From NCBI GenBank assembly GCA_964625465.1, contig CAZVFD010000026.1, positions 1 to 21,200 of the forward strand: DNA of 21,200 nucleotides, read 5' to 3'. Shown in pieces: positions 7,712 to 14,900 of the stretch. Under the pieces are notes generated by a model. The model was not told the origin of the DNA, did not search any database, and saw nothing but the letters and a program-made list of their open reading frames with translations. The first letter of the stretch is position 1; each line of letters starts with the position of its first letter. A program made the position numbers and the translations under genes. Source of the DNA: CAZLFQ01 sp964625465. Lineage in GTDB: Bacteria; Pseudomonadota; Alphaproteobacteria; Rickettsiales; Midichloriaceae.

Positions 7712-7762
7712 CCCTCGACCAAAGTCAATTATTTGATGATGGATAAAAAAATATGAGGGATT

Positions 7763-8434
7763 ATGAATAAGAAAATTTTAGCTCTTGCTTTAGTTGCTGT
7801 TGTATCAGCTACTGCTGCAGAAGCAAAAGAAGCGGCAAAAACTGCTCCTGTTAAGATTTCAAAGCCTGCTGCTGCGAAGTCTTCAAACACAACTAATGTT
7901 AATGGTAAGACATACGTAAGACTTGATACGGGTTATGGTTTTACAAAGTTTAAAAAAGGAACTTTTCATGAAAATGCAAAAGCTAACACCATTTCTGGTG
8001 GTTTAGGTTACTCTTTCACTGATAGCGTTAGAGCTGAATTGCAACTTTATCATAGCTTCGGTGCTGAAGCTGATAAAGCTGTAACAGGTGGTAAAGAAAA
8101 GTATGAATTGAAAACAACTGCATTATTTGCAAACGCTTTCTACGACTTTAAAAACAGCAGCATGTTCACACCTTATGTGATGGCTGGTCTTGGTGTTGCT
8201 AATAACGAATTAAAAGGCAGCAAACCTAACGTTCGTTACTCATCTAAAGACACAAATAACCTAGCTCTACAAGCTGGTGCTGGTGTTGCAACAAAAATTG
8301 CTGACAATGTAGTTTTTGATGTTAGATATAATACTATGGATAAAGGTGCAAGATACAAATTCATTGATAATTCAGCTACTCTTAAAACTGGTATCGAACA
8401 CTCAGCTATGGCTGGTATTAGATTCCACTTCTAA
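7763..8434 (+). CDS. Outer-membrane beta-barrel surface protein, paralogue 1
   Basis: This 223-residue protein has a signal peptide (MNKKILALALVAVVSATAAEA, cleavage near residue 21) and an Ala/Lys/Pro-rich linker to about residue 45. The rest alternates amphipathic strands such as YVRLDTGYGF, VRAELQLYHSFG, FTPYVMAGLGVA and VVFDVRYNTMDKGA. It ends AGIRFHF, a C-terminal Phe signature recognised by the BAM complex. The size and pattern fit a small eight-stranded OmpA/Omp25-like porin-type barrel. It has its own strong promoter, a GAGGGA ribosome-binding site and its own terminator, so it is probably expressed highly and alone. A paralogue follows directly. The exact family is not assigned. Confidence 0.9.
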   Translation: MNKKILALALVAVVSATAAEAKEAAKTAPVKISKPAAAKSSNTTNVNGKTYVRLDTGYGFTKFKKGTFHENAKANTISGGLGYSFTDSVRAELQLYHSFGAEADKAVTGGKEKYELKTTALFANAFYDFKNSSMFTPYVMAGLGVANNELKGSKPNVRYSSKDTNNLALQAGAGVATKIADNVVFDVRYNTMDKGARYKFIDNSATLKTGIEHSAMAGIRFHF

Positions 8435-8460
8435 TTTTAGAAGAGATTTTATATTGAAAG

Positions 8461-8486
8461 AAGCGCTTCGTGAGAGGCGCTTTTTT
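8461..8486 (+). terminator. Rho-independent terminator of the first beta-barrel gene
   Basis: AAGCGCTTC (8461-8469), loop GTGA and GAGGCGCTT (8474-8482) form a 9-bp stem with one G-U pair, running into six T (8481-8486). It lies 26 bases after the stop. Confidence 0.9.
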
Positions 8487-8547
8487 GTTTATATGTGTTT
8501 AAGTTAATTTCTAACGCTTGCAATTTATACCTAGAGACCCTAGCATT

Positions 8548-8575
8548 TTTAAAGTATGGCATTGAATGCTATAAA
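8548..8575 (+). promoter_or_regulatory. Candidate promoter of the second beta-barrel gene
   Basis: TTTAAA (8548-8553), a 16-base spacer and TATAAA (8570-8575) precede the start at 8601. An inverted repeat with 7-bp arms, TAGCATT (8541-8547) and AATGCTA (8565-8571), overlaps both elements and could be a regulator site. A rival reading is TTGCAA at 8518 with TAGCAT at 8541. Confidence 0.4.
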
Positions 8576-8600
8576 CTTTGTTGAAAAATTTAGGGGATAT

Positions 8601-9287
8601 ATGAATAAAAAATTTGTTGTAACAGCTCTTGTGACTTCTGCAATATTTACTAGTCAATTTGCTATGGCAGAAGAAGTAATGAATAATGAAGTAAGTGATT
8701 ACTCTAATTATTCTCAATCTAGTAAGTCATCTTATTCAGCATTAAAAAATAACTACCTACGACTTGAAGGTGGGGTTAGTACTGCTAAATATAAAAATAA
8801 AAATCAAGCACTAGACAAAAGTGGTTCTGGTGGAATAGCTGCTGTAGCGTACGGTCAAGCAATGGCAGACTGGAGAATGGAGTTAGAGCTGTATCATAAT
8901 TTCGGTTCTAAAGTGAAAAAAACTACAACGGCATTTACTCACTCTTTGGAGCATAAAACTACCGCATTATTGGTTAATGCAATTTATGATTTTAGAAATA
9001 GTTCATTGTTTACTCCATATGTAATGGCTGGTGCAGGTTATGCGCACAACAGTTTCTCAGGAGTTGCAAAGAGAGGAACAACTGTTCTTACCAAAACAAC
9101 AAGAGGCAAAAGTACAATTGGAGCTCAAGTTGGAGTAGGATTGGCTTCTAGAGTAACAGATAATATATTGTTTGATGTAAGATATAACGTTATGCATAAG
9201 GGCGCTGAACTAAAGTTCTCTGATAATACCAAAATGAAAGCTGGCTTTGAACAAGCTGGTATGGCTGGAATTAGATTCCATTTCTAG
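8601..9287 (+). CDS. Outer-membrane beta-barrel surface protein, paralogue 2
   Basis: This 228-residue paralogue of the preceding gene has a signal peptide (MNKKFVVTALVTSAIFTSQFAMA, cleavage near residue 23), a Ser-rich linker and amphipathic strands. It shares with paralogue 1 the segments HKTTALLVNAIYDFRNSS / FTPYVMAGAG, LFDVRYNVMHKGA and the C-terminal MAGIRFHF. The parts between strands, which would be surface loops, differ in sequence and length. The start at 8601 is chosen over an upstream ATG at 8556 because AGGGG stands directly before it and the signal peptide begins there. It has a separate upstream region after a terminator, so it is probably expressed independently. The stop is 13 bases from the convergent 9301 gene with no terminator between. 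Confidence 0.9.
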   Translation: MNKKFVVTALVTSAIFTSQFAMAEEVMNNEVSDYSNYSQSSKSSYSALKNNYLRLEGGVSTAKYKNKNQALDKSGSGGIAAVAYGQAMADWRMELELYHNFGSKVKKTTTAFTHSLEHKTTALLVNAIYDFRNSSLFTPYVMAGAGYAHNSFSGVAKRGTTVLTKTTRGKSTIGAQVGVGLASRVTDNILFDVRYNVMHKGAELKFSDNTKMKAGFEQAGMAGIRFHF

Positions 9288-9300
9288 GTTGTAAAAGTTT

Positions 9301-10230
9301 TTATCTGCTGAAGCCAGTTCCTTTGCTTGTAGGTCTGGCTTTTGCTGTTTCAGGCAAGTCTTTTGGCGAACTGTATTTTGCATCTTTTAAAACATTAGAA
9401 GTGAGCCCCTCGTTTGCTTTTTCCATCTGTTTGATTAAATCAGTTTTATGGCCTTGAACTACGTCCTTTATTGCGTCTTTTATTATTTTGTCCTGTTTAG
9501 ATAAATCTGATTCTTTTACTGCAGATTCTATGGCTGCGCTAAATTTCTTAGCTTTGTCAGGGTTCTGTAATTCTTCATTTATAATCGCATTGCTAGGTTG
9601 AAAAGTGTCTATTTTAATTCCTTTTTCAGTTTTTATAGTAATCGCTTCCATACCTTTAGAGATTTTATCAATTTGATCTTCTAAATAACTAGCCATTCTT
9701 GGATTCCCTTTGGTAGTTTCGTAAAGAACGCCTTGTAAGTCTTTTGGGGTCAAATCTGGTATAGTCCCATATTCTTGCGCAGATGTTGGGCTTTGTAACT
9801 CTCTGCCACTTTTTAATATATCAGCTGCATTGCCATATTCGGACACAGCTGCAAGCTGCTCTAAAACTTTCTCGGTAGGCATGCCAGTATATTCTGTGGC
9901 TTTCCCTTTAGCCTTCTGTTCAGCTTCCCATCTAGCTTTAGCGCCCTCCCTTATTTTATCTATGTCATCATATATAGGTTCAAATTTTTCTGGTGGAGTT
10001 GGAGCTGAACCTTGAGGTCTTGGAGGTGATTGTTCCTGCGAAGAGTTAGGTGGAGTTGGAGCTGGACCTTGGGGTCTTGGATTGGGGTTGAGTGGAACAA
10101 ATTCTCCTTGTATCACATCCATGTTTGCCAAGGCCTTCTTGTTATTGGCTTCAATTTGCTCTTCGGTAAGTTCAGGTTTTTTCTTTTTGAACTTATCAGC
10201 CCATTTTGTGCTTTTTCCACCGTCATCCAT
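9301..10230 (-). CDS. Proline-rich, helical, effector-like hypothetical protein
   Basis: I do not recognise this 309-residue, strongly hydrophilic protein. The N-terminus is very basic (KWADKFKKKKPELTEEQIEANNKK). Residues about 48-82 are Pro-rich with a duplicated motif (RPQGPAPTPP and RPQGSAPTPP). The remaining two thirds are charged helices without a membrane segment, and the end is ARPTSKGTGFSR. There is no Sec signal peptide. A Pro-rich linker plus a basic, Ser/Thr-containing C-terminus is often seen in type IV secretion substrates of intracellular alphaproteobacteria, but that is inference only. The ATG at 10230 is chosen over a TTG at 10236 because GGAG lies 8 bases before it. It is divergent from the 547-aa gene. 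Confidence 0.82.
   Translation of the reverse strand: MDDGGKSTKWADKFKKKKPELTEEQIEANNKKALANMDVIQGEFVPLNPNPRPQGPAPTPPNSSQEQSPPRPQGSAPTPPEKFEPIYDDIDKIREGAKARWEAEQKAKGKATEYTGMPTEKVLEQLAAVSEYGNAADILKSGRELQSPTSAQEYGTIPDLTPKDLQGVLYETTKGNPRMASYLEDQIDKISKGMEAITIKTEKGIKIDTFQPSNAIINEELQNPDKAKKFSAAIESAVKESDLSKQDKIIKDAIKDVVQGHKTDLIKQMEKANEGLTSNVLKDAKYSSPKDLPETAKARPTSKGTGFSR
9992..10080 (-). repeat. 32-bp imperfect direct repeat, 57 bp apart, coding for a Pro-rich motif
   Basis: Bases 9992-10023 and 10049-10080 are identical except at two positions. The 57-base offset is 19 codons, so the repeat keeps frame and encodes RPQGSAPTPP and RPQGPAPTPP. It looks like a recent in-frame duplication. Confidence 0.85.
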
Positions 10231-10369
10231 ACCCAAAACTCCACAAAGACTTCATAACAATAAGTATGAATGAATTTGGTTAATAATTAGTTAATTTGAA
10301 GGAAAGAAAAAATTAACGAAATATTAAGGATTATTCAGTATAGTTCTAGTAATGGAGTAAGGGGGGAAT

Positions 10370-12013
10370 ATGGCTTGGACAGCAGATGATTGGAAGAAAA
10401 ATAAGATAGCATTAGAGAACGCTATAAAAAGCCGCAATAACGATGGTGCTAAGCGGCTTATTGATGATATGGCTAGAGCATTTGTAGAAGATAAAGAATT
10501 AGCAGAAAAAGAATTTTATACAAATTTTCAAGATAAAGGAGGAACTTTTAGTGACTACCCTCTGATGTCTACTTTGTATTATGGCAATCAAGAAATATTT
10601 CATTACATGAGAAAAAAGCTGGATCCAGATTTAGGGCGCGCCATAGGTGGTAATCATCTTTTAATAAATGTTGCTGTGAAACCATGTGGTGTAAGTGAAG
10701 TAACTATAGATGAAGATAGATTGAGAGAAGCACATCAAATTTTAAATGAATTAAATTCTGATATGAGTTGGGAGCAAAAGAAAAAGTGTAATCTACTGTT
10801 ACTATCAGTCTTTTTCTTAAATCAAAAAATTATAGAGAGCTTAGTGCAAGATCTGCAATTCCCAGAAATAGCGAATGAAGTAGGAGGAAGAGGTTCTAAG
10901 CCAATCAATATAGCTCTAAGTTTTTATGGAGATGATGAGAGGTATACGGCGATCGCAGATTTGCTGTTAGGGCAAGAAGCGATAAGAAATGATTTGGCTG
11001 GCAACACAAACTTTATTCGCAATGCCTTAAACAATAATAATATAACTCTAGTTGAAAAGTATATTCACATCTTGAATGAAGAAGTGGTTAGAGGGGCAGG
11101 GGTTTTGCTTATTAATACTTTAGCTGTTGCCTCTAGTGATGCTAGTAAAGAAAAAGAAGCTAGAATCCTGAGGCAGCTGGCTGTGGTTTCGATTAACAAA
11201 TTGAGTAATGCTTCGTTTCATCAAATATTTGAAGTTATGTATGCAATGGAGGTGAAATCAGGGCAGTTAACTTTAGAAGATAAAGTGTTTTTGACAAAAG
11301 AATTCATTAAGGCAATTAAGAAGCAATTAGAAAATGGTACTTGTACATTAGCTGTTTTGAAAAGAGAGGGATGTGAAGAGTTGTGCAAGATTCTAGCTGC
11401 CAACCCAAGTATGTTAGATAAAATTGTTTTAAATCCTAGTGATAGAGATTTGTTTTATGGACAAAAAGGTTTGATAGGATCTCCAATTAGAGGGATTCTC
11501 AATATTAAATCTTTGCCTACAATGGAATTCATTCCAATTGAATTGAGAAATCGTTTAGGTAATTTAATTGACCGATTAGCAGCGGTTGAAAAGCCTGACG
11601 TATCCAAACTAAATGATGAATATTATAAAGCATTAAAAGAATTGTTTCAGTCTAATAAAGTTACCGTTCAAAACATGGATGATTTTAGATTGAGTGTGGA
11701 AAATCATTTGTCTGGTCTTGGAAGGGTAGCAAGATTGAAACTTGCTCATGATGTTCATGAACAAGTAATGTTCGAAATGAAGATCATTGATAAAGGCGAA
11801 GTTTTGCCATACGAGAGTCTTGATTTAAAGAGAGTATTAGCGCGTACTTGGAATGCGGTTGGTGCTGTAGCTGGTGCGTTGACTTCGGCAGCATATAATA
11901 TGGGTTTATATGGCTTTAGAGCGAAGGGAGTTAAGCCAGTAATCATTGATGAAGTCAGTACTCTAAAGAAGGCGAAGGATGGTAAGGAAGATGATAAATC
12001 TAGGCTTAAATAG
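10370..12013 (+). CDS. Large helical protein with degenerate ankyrin-like repeats, effector-like
   Basis: I do not recognise this 547-residue protein. The first half (about residues 10-260) shows helix pairs with spacing like worn ankyrin repeats, for example PLMSTLYYGNQEIFHYMRKKL, KPINIALSFYGDDERYTAIADLLL and NFIRNALNNNNITLVEKYIHIL. The consensus GxTPLHxA is not kept. The middle is charged and helical. Near residues 494-517 there is one Ala/Gly-rich hydrophobic stretch (WNAVGAVAGALTSAAYNMGLY), a possible membrane-inserting helix, followed by a basic tail ending KKAKDGKEDDKSRLK. There is no signal peptide. AAGGGGGG 4 bases before the ATG is an unusually strong ribosome-binding site, and TATAGT at 10339-10344 may be its -10. 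Its 3' end overlaps a convergent gene by 8 bases. A secreted host-directed protein is plausible but unproven. Confidence 0.85.
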   Translation: MAWTADDWKKNKIALENAIKSRNNDGAKRLIDDMARAFVEDKELAEKEFYTNFQDKGGTFSDYPLMSTLYYGNQEIFHYMRKKLDPDLGRAIGGNHLLINVAVKPCGVSEVTIDEDRLREAHQILNELNSDMSWEQKKKCNLLLLSVFFLNQKIIESLVQDLQFPEIANEVGGRGSKPINIALSFYGDDERYTAIADLLLGQEAIRNDLAGNTNFIRNALNNNNITLVEKYIHILNEEVVRGAGVLLINTLAVASSDASKEKEARILRQLAVVSINKLSNASFHQIFEVMYAMEVKSGQLTLEDKVFLTKEFIKAIKKQLENGTCTLAVLKREGCEELCKILAANPSMLDKIVLNPSDRDLFYGQKGLIGSPIRGILNIKSLPTMEFIPIELRNRLGNLIDRLAAVEKPDVSKLNDEYYKALKELFQSNKVTVQNMDDFRLSVENHLSGLGRVARLKLAHDVHEQVMFEMKIIDKGEVLPYESLDLKRVLARTWNAVGAVAGALTSAAYNMGLYGFRAKGVKPVIIDEVSTLKKAKDGKEDDKSRLK

Positions 12014-12443
12014 AATTATTTATAGCACTTATTAATGTGTTGATATTTGGGCGATAGAAGTTATTCATGGTTCTACGTTCCGCTGTCTCCAAAGCAGCTA
12101 GGCAAAATGGAATGATTTCATATCCGTGAATTTTGGTGTTTACCTCGTAAAACTTTGCTAATATAAAGCAACATGAGCTGGTCAAGAATATTAATTCAGA
12201 AAGAATACATGGGATAAATATTTTTCTGTCTATGTTTGGAAAATTCTCTGCAAGTAGATCGTTGGTTGAGCAGGCGCTTATAACTCCTTGGCGTTGTTTT
12301 GAGATTGTTGATATGTTCTTCAAATGCATTAATGAATAAAATAATGATGCAATAGTAGGAATGTGTTCAAATAGGGATAAGAATTCCATGTTTGCACCGA
12401 GTTCTAAGTAATTACAATTGTTTGATGAAAAAACCGCTGTCAT
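12006..12443 (-). CDS. Hypothetical small protein with one probable membrane helix
   Basis: I do not recognise this 145-residue protein. It contains a hydrophobic stretch near residues 76-97 (FIPCILSELIFLTSSCCFILA), flanked by mixed helical segments, and several cysteines. A perfect TATAAT lies at the right distance upstream and GAGAG stands before the ATG, which supports a real gene. It follows comF on the same strand by 87 bases but appears to have its own promoter. Its last 8 bases overlap the end of the convergent 547-aa gene and no terminator separates them. It could instead be a chance frame, but its length and signals make that less likely. Confidence 0.55.
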   Translation of the reverse strand: MTAVFSSNNCNYLELGANMEFLSLFEHIPTIASLFYSLMHLKNISTISKQRQGVISACSTNDLLAENFPNIDRKIFIPCILSELIFLTSSCCFILAKFYEVNTKIHGYEIIPFCLAALETAERRTMNNFYRPNINTLISAINNSI

Positions 12444-12472
12444 GACTGCTCTCTAATTGTGGATGAGGGGTT

Positions 12473-12501
12473 ATTATAGTGTGAATTCTTGGTGTTTGCA
12501 C
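12473..12501 (-). promoter_or_regulatory. Candidate promoter of the 145-aa orphan gene
   Basis: On the - strand a perfect TATAAT (12478-12473) lies about 30 bases before the ATG at 12443. The -35 is poor (GTGCAA with a 17-base spacer). A short inverted repeat, GGTGTTTGCACC at 12491-12502, covers the -35 position and could be an activator or repressor site. Confidence 0.45.
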
Positions 12502-12530
12502 CTAAAAATGCAATATTTATTCGTTTAGGC

Positions 12531-13265
12531 CTAATAAGTCCTGGCGATTGTCAGGATGTGCACTCGCTTAATGCCGTTGCGTTTCAATACTTTAGCGCAT
12601 TCTGAAGCTGTGGAGCCCGTTGTGAGTACGTCGTCAACTAATAGAATGTTTTTGCGAAAAGCCCTGTCTTTGAACAAGGGGTTGAACTTAAAAGTGTTTT
12701 TAACGTTATCTTTTCTTTGTTCTTTTGATAAACCGCTTTGGCTAATTGAGTCTTTGATTTTAATAAGTATCTCTGGGGTATATAATTTGCCACTTAGCTT
12801 TGATATTTCAAAGGCTAAAGATGCTGCTTGATTATATCTGCGTTTCTTTAGTTTGTTTTTGTGCATTGGAATTGGAATGATGAAATCTATGCTATCAATT
12901 AAGTTGCCATACGACTTGAGCATCATCAAAGCAAGCGTCTTTGTTGCTTCAGTCTTATCATAGTACTTGTAGTTATGAATTAATTTTTCGCTTTGGTGAT
13001 CAAACCTGAGAATAGATCGAGCCAAATCAAATCTTGGCTTTTCCTCTATGCAATAGTGACATATTGAGTTTGCTTCCATTCTGATTGGAAATGGTGTGCC
13101 GCAAATTCTGCACCTTGGATCTGAAATAAATACGAGTTTATTCCAGCAAGAAAAGCAGAAAGAGTTAGCTATGTCAGTCTTGTTATCACAAGTAAGACAT
13201 TTAGGTGGAAAAATAGAGTTTAAAAGGAAATTTAAAAGTTGATTTATATGCTTTGAAATGTACAC
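12531..13265 (-). CDS. comF: ComF family phosphoribosyltransferase-like protein
   Basis: ComF-family proteins combine a zinc-binding N-terminus with a phosphoribosyltransferase fold and are linked to DNA uptake in naturally competent bacteria. In obligate intracellular species the role is unclear. The 244-residue protein has CxxC pairs at CLTC, CFSC, CRIC and CHYC within the first 75 residues. It then has PIPMHKNKLKKRRYNQA, the family hallmark, and the PRPP loop LLVDDVLTTGST with Asp211 and Asp212. The only usable start is GTG at 13265: an in-frame TGA lies directly before it and no ATG, GTG or TTG follows before the conserved FPPKCLTC. The ribosome-binding site is weak. It is divergent from the methyltransferase-like gene, 27 bases away, an arrangement I recall from other alphaproteobacteria. 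Confidence 0.93.
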   Translation of the reverse strand: MYISKHINQLLNFLLNSIFPPKCLTCDNKTDIANSFCFSCWNKLVFISDPRCRICGTPFPIRMEANSICHYCIEEKPRFDLARSILRFDHQSEKLIHNYKYYDKTEATKTLALMMLKSYGNLIDSIDFIIPIPMHKNKLKKRRYNQAASLAFEISKLSGKLYTPEILIKIKDSISQSGLSKEQRKDNVKNTFKFNPLFKDRAFRKNILLVDDVLTTGSTASECAKVLKRNGIKRVHILTIARTY

Positions 13266-13281
13266 TCAGTGATGACATAAA
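13253..13281 (+). promoter_or_regulatory. Candidate promoter of the NDUFAF5/BioC-type gene, inside the 5' end of comF
   Basis: TTGAAA (13253-13258), a 17-base spacer and CATAAA (13276-13281) precede the ATG at 13293. The -35 overlaps the first codons of the divergent comF. Transcription would begin about 5 bases before the ATG and there is no Shine-Dalgarno sequence, so the message may be leaderless. Confidence 0.45.
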
Positions 13282-13292
13282 ATTTACTTTAT

Positions 13293-14051
13293 ATGAATCC
13301 CAAAATATCAATATTCGATCGAAAAAGATACAAGTTAAATAAAGAAAAAGCGCTGCATGATTTTCATAAATATAGCTTTCTTTATGATGAAAGCTCAGAG
13401 TCTATTAGGGAGAGGGTACAGGCGCTAGGGCAGAAGTTTCAAGATGCGCTTATTTACGGTGGGTTTAGCGGGGATTTAGACGGTATACCTAATGTTATTC
13501 AAGCAGATATAATTGATAAGGGTGACAATCTTGTTATAGATGAGGAGGATATGACGATTGCTAATGAAGGTTTTGATTTAGTAGTGTCAAATTTATCCCT
13601 ACACTTTGTAAATGATGTTGTGAAAGTCCTAAAATCTTATAGAGATATTTTGAGACCTAGTGGGATTTTTTTAGGACTGTTCTTAGGTGGAAATACTTTG
13701 ATAGAGCTTCGTCAATCGCTTGCCAAAGCTGATGAAGAATTACATAGCGGTCTTGCGCCAAGAGTTATTCCTATGATTGATGTAAAAGATGCTGGAAGAC
13801 TTGTCCAGCAGGCGGGTTTTAAAATGGCCGTAGCCGACACTGAATATGTGCAGGTTGAATATGAAAATCTTAAGCAGCTACTTCAAGATCTTAAAGGTAT
13901 GGGGCAGGGTAATTGCATGATTGAGTCTTCAAAGAAGTACTCTGGCAAGGAGTATTTTAATGTTGTTGAGAAGCATTATTTTGAAAAATATGCAAATGAC
14001 GGGAAGATTTTAGCCACTTTTGAACTTATTTCGATGACTGGTAAAAAATAA
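13293..14051 (+). CDS. NDUFAF5/BioC-type SAM methyltransferase-fold protein
   Basis: The N-terminal IFDRKRYKLNKEKAL and the later LVVSNLSLHFVNDVVKVLKSYRDILRPSGIFLGLFLGG match the family of BioC-like methyltransferases that includes human NDUFAF5, a complex I assembly factor reported to hydroxylate an arginine of the NDUFS7 subunit. The 252-residue length fits. Motif I, normally an acidic residue plus GxGxG for binding S-adenosylmethionine, is replaced by ALIYGGFSGDL, and no acid sits at the usual place. Methyl transfer may therefore be weak or absent. A role in respiratory complex I assembly is more likely than biotin synthesis here, since no bio genes are near, but that is inference. It begins 27 bases from comF on the opposite strand. 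Confidence 0.82.
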   Translation: MNPKISIFDRKRYKLNKEKALHDFHKYSFLYDESSESIRERVQALGQKFQDALIYGGFSGDLDGIPNVIQADIIDKGDNLVIDEEDMTIANEGFDLVVSNLSLHFVNDVVKVLKSYRDILRPSGIFLGLFLGGNTLIELRQSLAKADEELHSGLAPRVIPMIDVKDAGRLVQQAGFKMAVADTEYVQVEYENLKQLLQDLKGMGQGNCMIESSKKYSGKEYFNVVEKHYFEKYANDGKILATFELISMTGKK

Positions 14052-14087
14052 TTTGCTGTTTGTAATATTTCCTTAACACTTGTGGTG

Positions 14088-14093
14088 TATAAT
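14088..14093 (+). promoter_or_regulatory. Consensus -10 element before the 236-aa gene
   Basis: A perfect TATAAT lies 31 bases before the ATG at 14125. No good -35 is found 16-18 bases upstream, so the promoter may be weak or need an activator. Confidence 0.45.
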
Positions 14094-14124
14094 TCGCAAA
14101 CAAATAACAGAATGTGAAGGGATT

Positions 14125-14835
14125 ATGCTGAATGACGAAAGTAGGCTTGGATTAAGAAAGTTTGCCGCTAACAATGTGAAAAAGATGGAGAGACGTAGAA
14201 AAATTTCTGAAGCACTGTTTCAAGAGGTGCAGAAATCAACTTTCGTAGATATTTTCGATAAGTATATGTTCCCAGATCCTTCAAGAGCAGAAGAGCTTGA
14301 AGTATTTAAAATCGTAGGAAGTTTTTTGCTGAGCTCTAAGTTTTTAGGGGAGGCATCAGATTTTTTATTAGATGAATTGAAAGTAGAGGATGATGAAAGG
14401 ATTTTAGCTCTGTGTAAGATGATGAGTCATACAGTCTTGTCAATTGCAGATAAATCTTGTCCTTCCCTAGTGTCTATAACTGAAGAAGTGTGCCAAAAGA
14501 TTCAAGTTGAATTAGTAAAGTGCGATGAAGCTTGTGCAAAAATAGAAGGATTTTATTCTGGGTTTTCTCGAGACAAATTGCGCGATTCGCTTAAAACTTT
14601 CGGTAATTGTTCAGAGGTTCATGATTCAATAGTGTCAAATGGTCAGGATTTACTGTCATTATATCTACACTTAGGTGCTTTGTTTAAATCCTCGATTAAC
14701 TCTGCAGACTGTCTTCTGGCTAATGCATTGGACTGTGCTTCTACACAAGATCCAATAGTCATAGGTGAATTAGAATACAATTCAATCATGAATAAGTGGA
14801 AAGATGTTGGAGCGCTTGCTCGTAACAGGGTGTAG
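14125..14835 (+). CDS. Hypothetical helical cytosolic protein (236 aa)
   Basis: I do not recognise this protein. It is predicted to be almost wholly alpha-helical, with a basic N-terminus (LRKFAANNVKKMERRRKISEAL) and several cysteines (CKMMSH, SCPSL, EEVCQK, KCDEACAK, NCSEV, DCLL, DCAS). These are not arranged as a clear metal site. There is no signal peptide or membrane helix. The start at 14125 is chosen over an upstream ATG at 14080 because AAGGG lies 5 bases before it and a TATAAT at 14088 would put the transcript start downstream of the longer version. The following gene starts 65 bases on. Confidence 0.8.
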   Translation: MLNDESRLGLRKFAANNVKKMERRRKISEALFQEVQKSTFVDIFDKYMFPDPSRAEELEVFKIVGSFLLSSKFLGEASDFLLDELKVEDDERILALCKMMSHTVLSIADKSCPSLVSITEEVCQKIQVELVKCDEACAKIEGFYSGFSRDKLRDSLKTFGNCSEVHDSIVSNGQDLLSLYLHLGALFKSSINSADCLLANALDCASTQDPIVIGELEYNSIMNKWKDVGALARNRV

Positions 14836-14900
14836 TTTTTGGTTGTCTTAAGTTCTGTTTATTATATATGATAAATATGAAGTAATTAGGATGGCAATGT

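Noticed and set aside
6157..8473. The 13-mer AAGCGCTTCGTGA occurs at 6157-6169 and again at 8461-8473, inside a terminator.
   Set aside because: A few 13-base matches are expected by chance in a window this size. One copy is coding and the other is half of a hairpin, and the flanks do not match.
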